This document shows, piece by piece, positions 1 through 9,277 of a DNA stretch of 21,416 nucleotides. Source of the stretch: a virus; the IMG/VR virus record IMGVR_UViG_3300043827_000191, positions 1 through 21,416 of that record; one strand, given 5' to 3'. Position 1 is the first letter of the stretch, and every line of letters starts with the position of its first letter. The notes under the pieces are model-generated. The model did no database searches. It was given only the letters and a program-made list of their open reading frames with translations, and had not been told where the DNA came from. Both the position numbers and the translations under genes were made by a program.

Positions 1-1466
1 AAATAACCATATTGATTTGTTGTTGGTAGTGTATTATCCAACTTAAACCAATTTTCATTGTATGTAATCTTATGTTGGTATGTCGAAATTACTCTTTCGA
101 ATTGTTCAAAGTTATTCCATTCACAGAAATCTCCGTCGATAGTATCTCCAGACGTTAATAAATCGTTATAAACAAATGGTCCATTACCAAGTAGTGAATT
201 ATATTGACTTTGGTTTATCAAAGTGCTCGAGTTTGGGTTATTTTGATTCCACCATATTTGAGGGTTACCTTTATCTAAAAAAGTATTAAATTTCCATCCT
301 TGTTTTAGTTTTTGTGTCCACCCAAAATAACCTCTCCATACAGTTGTTATAAACAACTCACTAACGGGTCTTCTTTGATTGTCTCTTAAATTCGAAGTAT
401 TTACATCACAATTAAAAGATAATGTATAAGATCTTGCACCTTCTTTTATTGAGTTTCTTTTTCTTTGATTGGGGGTTAGTGATTTTACCTCACACTTTTG
501 TTTAACATTATAGACATTTTGTTCATATCCTGCATTTGTTAAAACAGCACAATTTGAGTCGGTAAGTATTTTGTGTTTTCTAACATAATACTCACTAATG
601 GTATCTGCAGAATTTGCAGGATTTATCACTCTTTTGAATGTTCCTTGATTTAAGGTTTGAAATGTGGTTCCTGTATATCCAACATTTTGAATGTTAAAGA
701 TATAATTTTCAGAACCAGACCCTCCGTCTCCCAAACTAGCAACTTGGAAAAAAGAGTTTCCGTTATAGTTTGTTGAAAGTAAAACAAATTCACCAACACT
801 AAGTCCATGAACAACGGGACACCTAAAACTAATAATTCTTGTTTGGATATTGGTTCCGACTTCAATAATATAAGGTAATCCGTCACCCGAAATCCAATTC
901 CATGAAAAATTTGTGTTGGGTTGAATCGCATACATTTGTTTTTTATAGTCATTTAAAAACGCATAACTTATGTAGTGAGACCAATTATATGTTGTGGCAC
1001 TAACTGACTTAAAGTTTAAATGGTTGTTGGGAGGTATAGTATACCCTTGAACGTCTCTATCAGTTCTAATAAAATCAAACTCAGAATATTGTGGAAAACC
1101 GTCCCAAGGAATATTTGAGTTAATCGGTAAAGGTGGAACTGACGGAACGTTTCCTGAAGGGTAATATGACGCAGCGTTCGAAACCGCATTTGTATAATAA
1201 AGGTTATCTCTAAAGGGGGGATATAGTGTTGATCCTGTCAACGCATTTTCAAACACGACCATAAATTTTGTGACCGGTCTAAATGTAAAAGAAAGTTGTC
1301 TTTCCTCGTCAAATACTGTCGCAAGATTTAAATCAACACTTCTGTCAAATTCGACTAATTCTTTTTGAGTCTGCACTAAAGGCAAACTCATTTGTTGGTC
1401 TTGCTTTGGGGCTCCCTTGAATCTTTGTGTTGATTCTATAATTCTTGTTGTTGGATCAACGGTCAT
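1..1466 (-). CDS. Large phage structural protein, C-terminus off the left edge
   Basis: Reading the minus strand from ATG at 1466-1464 gives an uninterrupted frame of about 488 codons to the window edge, so this is the N-terminal part of a larger protein. It starts MTVDPTTRIIES. The composition is rich in Asn, Ser, Thr and aromatic residues (for example PQIWWNQNN and YFGWTQKLKQGW), as is usual for beta-rich tail or baseplate proteins, but I recognise no domain. The start lies one base after the stop of the 1785-aa gene (TAA G ATG), which suggests co-transcription and translational coupling. By position, after gp25-like, gp6-like and a giant protein, it would fall where T4 has gp8 or later wedge and fibre genes. 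I see no sequence resemblance to T4 gp8, so the function is inferred from context only. Confidence 0.85.
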   Translation of the reverse strand, partial: MTVDPTTRIIESTQRFKGAPKQDQQMSLPLVQTQKELVEFDRSVDLNLATVFDEERQLSFTFRPVTKFMVVFENALTGSTLYPPFRDNLYYTNAVSNAASYYPSGNVPSVPPLPINSNIPWDGFPQYSEFDFIRTDRDVQGYTIPPNNHLNFKSVSATTYNWSHYISYAFLNDYKKQMYAIQPNTNFSWNWISGDGLPYIIEVGTNIQTRIISFRCPVVHGLSVGEFVLLSTNYNGNSFFQVASLGDGGSGSENYIFNIQNVGYTGTTFQTLNQGTFKRVINPANSADTISEYYVRKHKILTDSNCAVLTNAGYEQNVYNVKQKCEVKSLTPNQRKRNSIKEGARSYTLSFNCDVNTSNLRDNQRRPVSELFITTVWRGYFGWTQKLKQGWKFNTFLDKGNPQIWWNQNNPNSSTLINQSQYNSLLGNGPFVYNDLLTSGDTIDGDFCEWNNFEQFERVISTYQHKITYNENWFKLDNTLPTTNQYGY

Positions 1467-1467
1467 C

Positions 1468-4400
1468 TTATTCTTGTTCTGTTGCTACATATAGTTTATA
1501 GAATCTATTGATTGCTGTTTTTCCATTATTTAAACCGAAATAAAAGTGATATGGGGCGCCAACAACAACCACTGATGAAGTTGTTATAGAAGAGCTTGGC
1601 ACTCCTTGTAAAATATTTGCCAATGGAGTTATTGGTAATGGATCACCGTTGATGTCAAAACTCGCCAAGTAACCAAGTTTAGTTAAGTTTGTTTGGTATT
1701 TGCCAGGTGCGGTTGTAAAATCTAAATCTTGATATTTTTTTTGGTAGAATCCTGAGTTACTACTTGCGTTCGTAAACCAATTATTATCTTCAGACCCGAA
1801 TATATTTGGTGTTCCCACATTGTCTTGAGGAGTTGTAATTGCCCATCTATAGTGGGGGACCACTTGTGATTTTGGATATCCAAACGATTCTTCGATCAAT
1901 GGGTTGAAACTATAGGTTTCGATTCCTGGTGACATTATTTTTCTGTATCTTACTCCTTCGTTGTTCTCAGAAAAAAATAAACCCATGATTGGTCTTATTT
2001 TTCTTGGGGGAAGTGCATTTGGAATACCGTTTTGGTTATCACCAAAATAAATATAATTTGGTGCGGGAATGTTTTCTGTAATGAATGGTAAAACTTTCCA
2101 TTCAGAGTTTATAGACAACATCTGAGCCCAATCACCGTCAATTCTATCTCCGCCTCTGTTACTATTAAAAAATTGTATAATACCAACGCCTTCTCCACTA
2201 CTTTGTCCTATATTGATTGGTAACATTCTATTTCGTGTTCCTTCGTTAATAAGTCTTGATAGAAATCCTAATTGAATAATGTCGGAATTATCTTGGTATG
2301 ATGTTGATTTTATTTGGTCAGAATAATATGATCCGCTATTTCCTGACTGATTTGATGAACAACAAATTTCATTTATGAATGAATCTCTTGGTCCCAAATC
2401 GACAACTGTTGTTGGGAACTGAACTTGTTTGACGTTAAACCCAGGAAATAAATTTGTGTTCTGCAGAGGTATTGGTGCGTCTTTTCCAATAAAATCGGAT
2501 CCATCCCATGGCGATGATCTATAGTAAAAAACATTAGTTAATGAATTGAACATAATTACATCATCACAATATTTGTAATCTGGAGTTCCTGTTAAACTGA
2601 ATCTAGTTCTTTTATTGAAACTATACATATATAAAGTTCCGTTGATCCAATTGTTTTGAAATACTTGAGCAAAAACACCTCGACAAGCCGCAAAGTTCAT
2701 CATAAATCTAACTTTCCATTCCAAAAACAATCTTATGTCGTCTAAAATTTGTATGATATATGGTCGATTGATCAAACAATAACAACCATTGATCATTCTA
2801 TCTTGTGGCACATCACATTGTCCTGCAGGTAATACTCCAACATTATTTCCTGAACCACTATAACAAGCCAAAGGAACCATTCCTTCACATGTTAAAGTAG
2901 ATGTCAATCCTGAAATTACATCATCAGAGTCTTGCGATTCCCCCGAAGCCGGATCTCCACCAGCATAAATTGATGGTGCCGATACAATTCCGTTACTTGT
3001 GAAAATCGCAAAGTTGTTATTTTGATGAAGAGCATATCCTGTTCTATTTCCCGCACCATTTTCAATACCTGTTGAGGTCGGTAGTCGGTCACTTCTCATT
3101 ACAATTCTAGATGAGTCAGAAAAACTAATTGGTGATAAAGAAAATCTGTAATAGGCAGATGAATATGATGAACTTAAAACACCTCCAGCACTATTCGAAC
3201 CAAAGTTATTATTTGTGCTCTGTGATTTATAATATTCATTAATTTGACATGAATTATTACATGATCCACCACTATCTGTTTCTAAAGAATAAACAAATGA
3301 AGAGTTATCAGACCATCCCGCAAATGATCCACCACCAACATAATCGGACTGAGTTTTTGGTTGTGTATATGAACTTACTTGTAAAAACCCTGTTGGTAAA
3401 ATTAAAGAACCCGCATTTTGCCAATTCATAAAAGGTGCTGGAATATATGATGTAGATATGGCGTCGTCGGTGCTTAGATAATAATACGGTAAATTTGATG
3501 TAAACGCCGTATAATTAGATTGTGTTATGTTAAAACTATAAGATGGGAAATATAAATGAGTGTCGGTATTTGAAACTGAATTATGGCTTCTTGGTTTGTT
3601 TCCTGATGGGTATGCTTGTATTGGAACGTTTAAATAATAACTCCCTTCTATTTCTACATTACCATTTGTTGTGTATCCAAAAATTGATGATAAGTCGTAT
3701 CGTATAGTTTGTTTTGGTGTATGGGGATCAACACCTCTTGTAAAAATACAAACTTCGAAGGTTTCGTATCCGGGTAGTAATCTAACAACATCACTTATTG
3801 TCCAAGAACTAAATGTGTTTGCATAATTTACAACGTTACAACTTGGAACTGCGATTTGAACGTTGTGGAATAAATACGCCGAATTATACGATCCTGATGT
3901 CCCCAATGAACTATTTTCAAAATCTGAAACTGTCATACCTGTAATCAATTGGAAATATTCCATGTCGGTAGCAAACTTCAAATAGTCTTGCTCAACTAAG
4001 GCGTTTCCTGTTACGGGTAATTGTGAAACTTGGGGAACATCAATTATGATATTTGCCTGTGAGTTAGTTTGTCCGTTAGGGTCGGTTGGGTTTGCATAAT
4101 TTACAACAACATTTGTTTGACCAGTTATTGTTGTTCCTGTGACAGCATTGTTATTGAATTGATTTGAGGTTCCTCCAGTTAAATTTAATTGTCTATTTGT
4201 AGATCCTGAATCAGAATAATTTGGGTCTTGGAACGTGCACAAATTTCCTACACCAATAGAACTTACGGCCCCTGCATTCATAAGAACAACAACTACTTGA
4301 TCGTTGAATGTGGCACTCGCTTGATTTGTATTGATTGAAGGATTGACCCATGTTGATATTCTATTTTTACCCGTAAAATACTTATCTCTAGTATTAAATT

Positions 4401-6825
4401 CATTTAGTTTTTTTGGGAAAGTGTCGCTTAAAGGATACGCAAAATATCTTCTGTCAGCTGCGGCTCCTTTTTTCTCTGCCGCCCACAAGAAAGGTTGTGG
4501 TGCGTGTAATAAAAAAAACTCATTATTAAAAAGTCTATTTGGGTTATTAGAAGACAACACGTCATATCCTGATATTGTTCTTTTTAAGTCTAGACTAGCC
4601 TGAACAACAACATCTAAAGATATGTCGTTATTATTTAATAATGTTTCAAAAGATTCATAATTTCCACCATAACCACCACCACAATCGTATGGCTCACTCC
4701 CATCTGAAAGTTTTAATAAATTGGGGTGTGTGATGTTATAAAGGTTTGCACTATTAAGAGGGGCAATTAAAGTATTCACCGTAGTCAAAGTTACGGTATA
4801 TGGTAAATCACCCGCACCGTTATTATAGTCGGTAGCCGCTTGTATTTCATTTCCCGTATCTTGGTCTTCATTAATGCCACAATCACATTCACAACTTGTG
4901 CAATCGGGATAAGCGATCATTGGTAGTCCAATTCTTGGGAATCCTGGTATTTCAGGTATGTTGATGTTAAAGATTCTTCTTATCGCATTTACTATGGTTC
5001 TAATCAACTGCCATATTGCGGCCACGATGTGAATTACAAATATCAAAGACATTATTGGCCATGCCAAAATGTTTAATAATAAATTCACAACAAAGAATAT
5101 AAAATCAAAATTTCTTATTATGTCATTTACAGGAAAAGTGCTCACCGTTGATTTACAACTTCTGTTGTCGATTTCTTTAATACCCAAATGTCTTGCTCTA
5201 CCTATCCCTTTTTTATACCTGTCTAAAAACATTGCTGTCGTATAAACCTTATTGAATCCGAATTCATAGAAAGTATCTTCGCAATTAATCGCGTCTTGGA
5301 TATTCACATAATCGTCCCAATCAGTGCTGAATGCGTAAGATTTATATACGTCAAACAACTGAGATGGTATTTGAGTGAAAGTAATATTTTGAGCTTGAGC
5401 TGGATTTATTGGGGTTGCAATAATTTGTATGGTGTCTCCAATATTCAGTGTAATTGAGTTTAGTGATCCAATATAAACAGAACCATTTATTAGAATTTGA
5501 AACGATTCTACGTTATTTGTCTGTGGATTTGATAAACCTTCTTGTGTTAAAAAGACTACGGTGCTACCTGTTGTAACACCAGGTGGTAACTGATAATTAT
5601 AACTTCCAATTAAAGTTGGGTCGAATGGGTCGTTAGAAGAATTAGTCCATCCGTATTCTTTAACATTTGGAACAAGAAAGTCGGCACGCATAAAACTATT
5701 TTGTAGTCCTTGTTCGTTTTGCCATCTAAACTTGAATCGGTATTTACCTTTTGTTGGAACACCGACCTTTGGGTCATTCGAAATTGCCAACTCACCAAAT
5801 TCATTTGTAAAAACGTAATCCAAATTCATTGGGACATTGATCAAATATGTTCCGTCTCCATCAATAACTTTACCTCCATCTTCAATCTGATATCTTTCTA
5901 AAATAGGTAATCCATTTACGTCTGAAAAAATTGTTTGTCTAATTGCTTGTATCTCACCAGGTCCTGCAACTAGCTCACATAAATTACCTGTATTATTTTT
6001 AGGTTTACAAGACACCTTTAAAGCGTCATCGTCAGTTGTTGAAATAATAGAACCCATAAATATTGCTGTTGGTTCTATTGTTAAATTAGCTTGTTTTGTT
6101 AAATCAAAATCTACCCTTGTGATTCCAACTTGACATAAATCATTATCACCCCAAAAAGGTCTAACATAAACATCAAAAACCAAATTTTTGATTTGTGGTA
6201 GTTCTTGTAGATTTGTTGACGATTTGAATCTTGCGCCATTTACCTGAGTTTCAGTAGCCAAACCTTGTCTAATCAAATCTTGTGGTGATAATGAAAAACA
6301 ACCAATATCGGATAAATCTACATCCATAACGATTGTTTGTGTTCCAACAGGAACTCCAAAAATCATAAAGTCACCACTTTCATTTGTTGTAACCGTAAAT
6401 CTATAATATTTATCAAATACTTCGATATACGATCCATCCATTAAAACATCACCTTTATTTGGGAATGATCCTGTAGAAACGTGTCCGTTGTATGACGGCA
6501 ATTTAGGAAGTAGATTATACCTATAACCATCCTCATTAGTATCGGTGATTGTTTTATATGGGTATAATTCTGTAATTACAGGGTCTAACTCATCTGCAGG
6601 TTCTAAAGGAATGAATACGGATACTTTGGCGTTTGGTAAACCGAACCCGTTATTTACAAATACTCTACCTGTAACAACACCATAATCCGCACAAAATCGT
6701 GTATAAACGTCGTTTGCTAAAATTTTTAGAGAAAGTATTTCTAGTTGCTCCCAATCTTGTTCTAAATTGACATTTATATACTTATCAACCCCAATTTGGG
6801 TTCTTATTCTATATGATTTGGGCAT
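1468..6825 (-). CDS. Giant baseplate/tail protein with regulatory-like beta domains and a membrane-type segment
   Basis: This 1785-aa protein lies in the baseplate operon. Residues about 45-110 (VTGRVFVNNGFGLPNAKVSV, then a DTNEDGYRYN turn) and about 140-175 (FTVTTNESGDFMIFGVPVGT) look like carboxypeptidase-regulatory-like beta-sandwich repeats, a fold common in surface and adhesive proteins. Residues about 568-625 are strongly hydrophobic and could form one or two membrane helices. They are followed by an IPEIPGFPRIGLP stretch and a cysteine cluster CTSCECDCG near residue 642. The remainder is Asn/Ser/Gly-rich with no recognised motif. It starts 76 bases after the gp6-like gene; the ATG at 6825-6823 has no Shine-Dalgarno, and a TATTTAT motif lies 16 bases upstream. 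Its place after gp6 corresponds to T4 gp7, a large wedge protein, but homology is unproven. Host-binding adhesin is the main alternative. Confidence 0.9.
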   Translation of the reverse strand: MPKSYRIRTQIGVDKYINVNLEQDWEQLEILSLKILANDVYTRFCADYGVVTGRVFVNNGFGLPNAKVSVFIPLEPADELDPVITELYPYKTITDTNEDGYRYNLLPKLPSYNGHVSTGSFPNKGDVLMDGSYIEVFDKYYRFTVTTNESGDFMIFGVPVGTQTIVMDVDLSDIGCFSLSPQDLIRQGLATETQVNGARFKSSTNLQELPQIKNLVFDVYVRPFWGDNDLCQVGITRVDFDLTKQANLTIEPTAIFMGSIISTTDDDALKVSCKPKNNTGNLCELVAGPGEIQAIRQTIFSDVNGLPILERYQIEDGGKVIDGDGTYLINVPMNLDYVFTNEFGELAISNDPKVGVPTKGKYRFKFRWQNEQGLQNSFMRADFLVPNVKEYGWTNSSNDPFDPTLIGSYNYQLPPGVTTGSTVVFLTQEGLSNPQTNNVESFQILINGSVYIGSLNSITLNIGDTIQIIATPINPAQAQNITFTQIPSQLFDVYKSYAFSTDWDDYVNIQDAINCEDTFYEFGFNKVYTTAMFLDRYKKGIGRARHLGIKEIDNRSCKSTVSTFPVNDIIRNFDFIFFVVNLLLNILAWPIMSLIFVIHIVAAIWQLIRTIVNAIRRIFNINIPEIPGFPRIGLPMIAYPDCTSCECDCGINEDQDTGNEIQAATDYNNGAGDLPYTVTLTTVNTLIAPLNSANLYNITHPNLLKLSDGSEPYDCGGGYGGNYESFETLLNNNDISLDVVVQASLDLKRTISGYDVLSSNNPNRLFNNEFFLLHAPQPFLWAAEKKGAAADRRYFAYPLSDTFPKKLNEFNTRDKYFTGKNRISTWVNPSINTNQASATFNDQVVVVLMNAGAVSSIGVGNLCTFQDPNYSDSGSTNRQLNLTGGTSNQFNNNAVTGTTITGQTNVVVNYANPTDPNGQTNSQANIIIDVPQVSQLPVTGNALVEQDYLKFATDMEYFQLITGMTVSDFENSSLGTSGSYNSAYLFHNVQIAVPSCNVVNYANTFSSWTISDVVRLLPGYETFEVCIFTRGVDPHTPKQTIRYDLSSIFGYTTNGNVEIEGSYYLNVPIQAYPSGNKPRSHNSVSNTDTHLYFPSYSFNITQSNYTAFTSNLPYYYLSTDDAISTSYIPAPFMNWQNAGSLILPTGFLQVSSYTQPKTQSDYVGGGSFAGWSDNSSFVYSLETDSGGSCNNSCQINEYYKSQSTNNNFGSNSAGGVLSSSYSSAYYRFSLSPISFSDSSRIVMRSDRLPTSTGIENGAGNRTGYALHQNNNFAIFTSNGIVSAPSIYAGGDPASGESQDSDDVISGLTSTLTCEGMVPLACYSGSGNNVGVLPAGQCDVPQDRMINGCYCLINRPYIIQILDDIRLFLEWKVRFMMNFAACRGVFAQVFQNNWINGTLYMYSFNKRTRFSLTGTPDYKYCDDVIMFNSLTNVFYYRSSPWDGSDFIGKDAPIPLQNTNLFPGFNVKQVQFPTTVVDLGPRDSFINEICCSSNQSGNSGSYYSDQIKSTSYQDNSDIIQLGFLSRLINEGTRNRMLPINIGQSSGEGVGIIQFFNSNRGGDRIDGDWAQMLSINSEWKVLPFITENIPAPNYIYFGDNQNGIPNALPPRKIRPIMGLFFSENNEGVRYRKIMSPGIETYSFNPLIEESFGYPKSQVVPHYRWAITTPQDNVGTPNIFGSEDNNWFTNASSNSGFYQKKYQDLDFTTAPGKYQTNLTKLGYLASFDINGDPLPITPLANILQGVPSSSITTSSVVVVGAPYHFYFGLNNGKTAINRFYKLYVATEQE

Positions 6826-6901
6826 CTAATTTGGTTTTTTCATAAATAGTTTATTTCCCATTTTCAAAGAAAAATACACTTGATTACAAAAAAATAAATC
6901 A

Positions 6902-8743
6902 CTAAGAGAAATTAACCGATGTTAGATTAAGAACTCTAACATTTATATCCTTATTTGGATATCTGATCTGATATATTTGTGTTGGTGTTGCGAAAATAGT
7001 ATCGGTGGTCGGTCTAATTTGTCTTGTTAGAGGATCTGAATATGGCATAGATGTTTGTGATGAAGAATATTGTCCTCCAACTTGATTAAAGAATTGAATA
7101 TCAGATATGCTTACAATCCCATTTTCAGCTTGGATTAGTCTTCTTAATTCTGAAATATTAACGTTTTGTCCAAGTTCTCTAACAAGAGGATTAAAGAAGT
7201 CCCCAATTATTTGAATTGTTTTTGCAACTATCGCCCCTTGGTTTTGACTATTGTCCAATACAACATCGACAATAACAGAAAGATCTATTGTTTCTGCCGC
7301 TTCAACAGAAATATAATCATTTATCATTCTGTAGTTTGATAAGTAATTGGCTACGTTTTGTTTTAATGTGTTTGACACAACATTTGTTAAAGTTCCGTTT
7401 GCGTCATAGGACAACATTTTAATTCGTATTTTATTATTTTCTTCCGTAATTGCAACTTTTGCCGGTGCTCCAAATTGTGCCGGCATTGTTCTTAGAATTG
7501 AGTTGTAGTCGTTTACGGTTACCGCTCTGTTTTGAGCAGCAAAATTAAACGAAACCATGTTTCTAACGTCTTCGGTTGTTGGTGGATTCGCTCCTCCAAT
7601 AGCGGCCGTAACATTATTACATTGTAAGCTGTTGATTACACTTCTATTTGCCGTCTCTGATGGTCCATTTACCGCAAATGAAACTGTTCCAATTTGGTTG
7701 ATTGTGTTAATCCCAATATTACTTGCCAAACCACCACCAATTCTATACTGAATGAATAATGTCGTATTAGGGGTAAGTGCCGCCCCCATTGCGTAATTAT
7801 TTGTATATCTACTTAAATCAAATCCTTTACCATCACGAGCAAATTCTCTTAATTGTTCTTCGGCGGAAATATTACCACCACCAAATGTCAATTTACAATA
7901 ACTTTCAGGTGTGAATTCAGAAATGAATTTATTTGATGTTGTTATGTATCTTCCCACTTTGATTCCCGGTTGGTCTGAAACCTTAGTTGGGTCTTCAATG
8001 AATATTCTGTCTTGAACCAAGGCATCTACTTCATACCATCTTTCAGGACCAATTGTTAAAAAGTCTTGTGGGTTTGGAATTGTCGAGTATTGAGTTCCAG
8101 GTTTCAAAAGAACGCTTGTGATTCCTAACACATTTTTTTCAGGCAAAAACAACTCAAAATATGGTTTGACATCATTTGGGGTTATTGTTCTTTTGAATAC
8201 TTTTGTAATTCCGTTGACTACTACTTCTCTTTTGACTATTGTGTAATTTAATAATTTTCCACTAGAATCGAAGTTTGGTATTTTAACTCTATTTGGAGAC
8301 CCTTCAGCGTTTATTGGTGAAGCAAAATCAATATCATATACAGTTTCAAAAGGTTGTCCTCCACCATTAACTTGCGAACCTCTTCTCAAAACCCCACAAT
8401 ATCTTAGATCTTCTCTATCCCCAAAAGCAGGAACGGTGATTGAAAAATCAACCAAAGCGACAGAAGGTCTTTGACCAGGAACTTTTAATCCGTAAGTTCT
8501 TGCAATGTTATATATTGAGTTTTTTTGTTGCGCAAATTGTAATACGGTTTCTTGTATGCTCCTATCTATTTGATAATTAAGGTTGTCAGTAACTGCGGCA
8601 TTTAAATCCATCATTACTGAAAAAATTCCGGCATCGTTAAAATTTTGAACTAAATCGGGGTAATAAGTTCTTGTAAAATTGATAAGTTCAGTTCTAACCC
8701 CCTGAAAGTCTCTTACGGTATAGGATATTTTTTTTTCTGCCAT
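6902..8743 (-). CDS. gp6: Baseplate wedge protein, T4 gp6-like (baseplate J family)
   Basis: The 613-aa length is close to T4 gp6 (660 aa). The N-terminus (YTVRDFQGVRTELINFTRTYYPD, then NDAGIFSVMMDLNAAVTDNLNYQIDR) matches the pattern I know from gp6-like wedge proteins of marine T4-like phages, including the helical region with QETVLQFAQQKNSIYNIART. The C-terminal half has the baseplate-J-like alternation of NRAVTVNDYNSILRTMPAQFGAPAKV, then a beta-rich region and ELRRLIQAENGIVSISDIQF. gp6 dimers join neighbouring wedges into the inner baseplate ring around the hub. The gene starts 6 bases after the gp25-like stop, so the two are likely coupled, and gp25 and gp6 interact in known baseplates. 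The start (ATGGCAGAAAAAAAA) has no Shine-Dalgarno. Identification is by pattern recognition, without an alignment. Confidence 0.85.
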   Translation of the reverse strand: MAEKKISYTVRDFQGVRTELINFTRTYYPDLVQNFNDAGIFSVMMDLNAAVTDNLNYQIDRSIQETVLQFAQQKNSIYNIARTYGLKVPGQRPSVALVDFSITVPAFGDREDLRYCGVLRRGSQVNGGGQPFETVYDIDFASPINAEGSPNRVKIPNFDSSGKLLNYTIVKREVVVNGITKVFKRTITPNDVKPYFELFLPEKNVLGITSVLLKPGTQYSTIPNPQDFLTIGPERWYEVDALVQDRIFIEDPTKVSDQPGIKVGRYITTSNKFISEFTPESYCKLTFGGGNISAEEQLREFARDGKGFDLSRYTNNYAMGAALTPNTTLFIQYRIGGGLASNIGINTINQIGTVSFAVNGPSETANRSVINSLQCNNVTAAIGGANPPTTEDVRNMVSFNFAAQNRAVTVNDYNSILRTMPAQFGAPAKVAITEENNKIRIKMLSYDANGTLTNVVSNTLKQNVANYLSNYRMINDYISVEAAETIDLSVIVDVVLDNSQNQGAIVAKTIQIIGDFFNPLVRELGQNVNISELRRLIQAENGIVSISDIQFFNQVGGQYSSSQTSMPYSDPLTRQIRPTTDTIFATPTQIYQIRYPNKDINVRVLNLTSVNFS

Positions 8744-8749
8744 ATAACT

Positions 8750-9208
8750 TTAAATATTGATTATGACAAAATCTTGTGACTCAAAGGCGGAGTCTGTAAT
8801 TCTGTAATCTATTTTTATTTTTGCGGTATGTTCCAAATTTGCTATGTTGGTCACCCTAAATTCTCTTTCACCATATTGGTTGATGGTTTCTCCTTTATTT
8901 TCCAAACCAGCTGACGCTGGTTCAACCGTAATGTTGGTAACTTGTAAGTTTGGCATATACGTTCTTATCGAGTCTTGGATTTCGGATTCTATATCTGAAA
9001 AAGTTGGTCCATCTAAGGGTTCAAATATATACTCATATAATCTTGATCCAAAATCGGGTAAAAAATATCTACTACCCTTTCTTGTTAAAAGTAAATGAAC
9101 TAAGTTTGCTCTAATTTCCCCCTCCGTAGAGTTTGTGACATCTAAATATCTTCCTGTAAAAGAATCTACGAAAGGGAAAGAAATACCATAAGTTATACCA
9201 TTTGCCAT
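8750..9208 (-). CDS. gp25: Baseplate wedge subunit, GPW/gp25 family
   Basis: This 152-aa protein is slightly longer than T4 gp25 (132 aa). Residues about 37-65 carry the family signature: NLVHLLLTRKGSRYFLPDFG followed by SRLYEYIFEPLD, matching the T-x-kGer-x3-PdfG-x2-L-x3-lfep pattern of GPW/gp25 proteins. In T4 this small protein links the sheath to the wedge and contacts gp6. It appears to lead the baseplate operon: a strong terminator sits just upstream (9252-9272), and a TATTTAT motif lies 7 bases before the ATG. An out-of-frame ATG occurs 5 bases upstream (ATGATATGG). I chose ATG at 9208-9206 because it gives MANGITYGISFPF, a typical gp25 N-terminus. Confidence 0.9.
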   Translation of the reverse strand: MANGITYGISFPFVDSFTGRYLDVTNSTEGEIRANLVHLLLTRKGSRYFLPDFGSRLYEYIFEPLDGPTFSDIESEIQDSIRTYMPNLQVTNITVEPASAGLENKGETINQYGEREFRVTNIANLEHTAKIKIDYRITDSAFESQDFVIINI

Positions 9209-9251
9209 ATCATATATAAATATAGTATCCTAAATTTTTATATAAATAAAA

Positions 9252-9272
9252 AACCCTCCGTTGCGGAGGGTT
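9252..9272 (-). terminator. Rho-independent terminator after the 255-aa gene
   Basis: A perfect 9-bp stem (AACCCTCCG / CGGAGGGTT) with a 3-base loop. Read on the minus strand it is followed by a T-run (TTTTATTTATA). It begins six bases after the stop codon of the gene ending at 9278. It is unusually GC-rich for this region and separates that gene from the gp25-gp6 baseplate operon. Read on the plus strand the stem is followed only by TTAATTTTTA, so it suits minus-strand transcripts better. Confidence 0.88.
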
Positions 9273-9277
9273 AATTT

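Noticed and set aside
650-952. Minus-strand frame of 100 codons
   Set aside because: It lies in another frame wholly within the continuous partial gene at 1-1466, whose translation is more coherent.
4331-4603. Plus-strand frame of 90 codons
   Set aside because: Antisense to the giant baseplate protein gene, without supporting signals.
6856-6895. Terminator between the gp6-like gene and the giant protein gene
   Set aside because: Only a 5-bp AT-rich stem (TGATT / AATCA) without a good T-run immediately after it; read-through in the baseplate operon is more likely.
9208-9251. Plus-strand TATAAATA (9215-9222) as a rightward late promoter
   Set aside because: It would transcribe antisense toward genes on the minus strand, with no plus-strand gene to serve; I treat it as part of the minus-strand TATTTAT motif instead.
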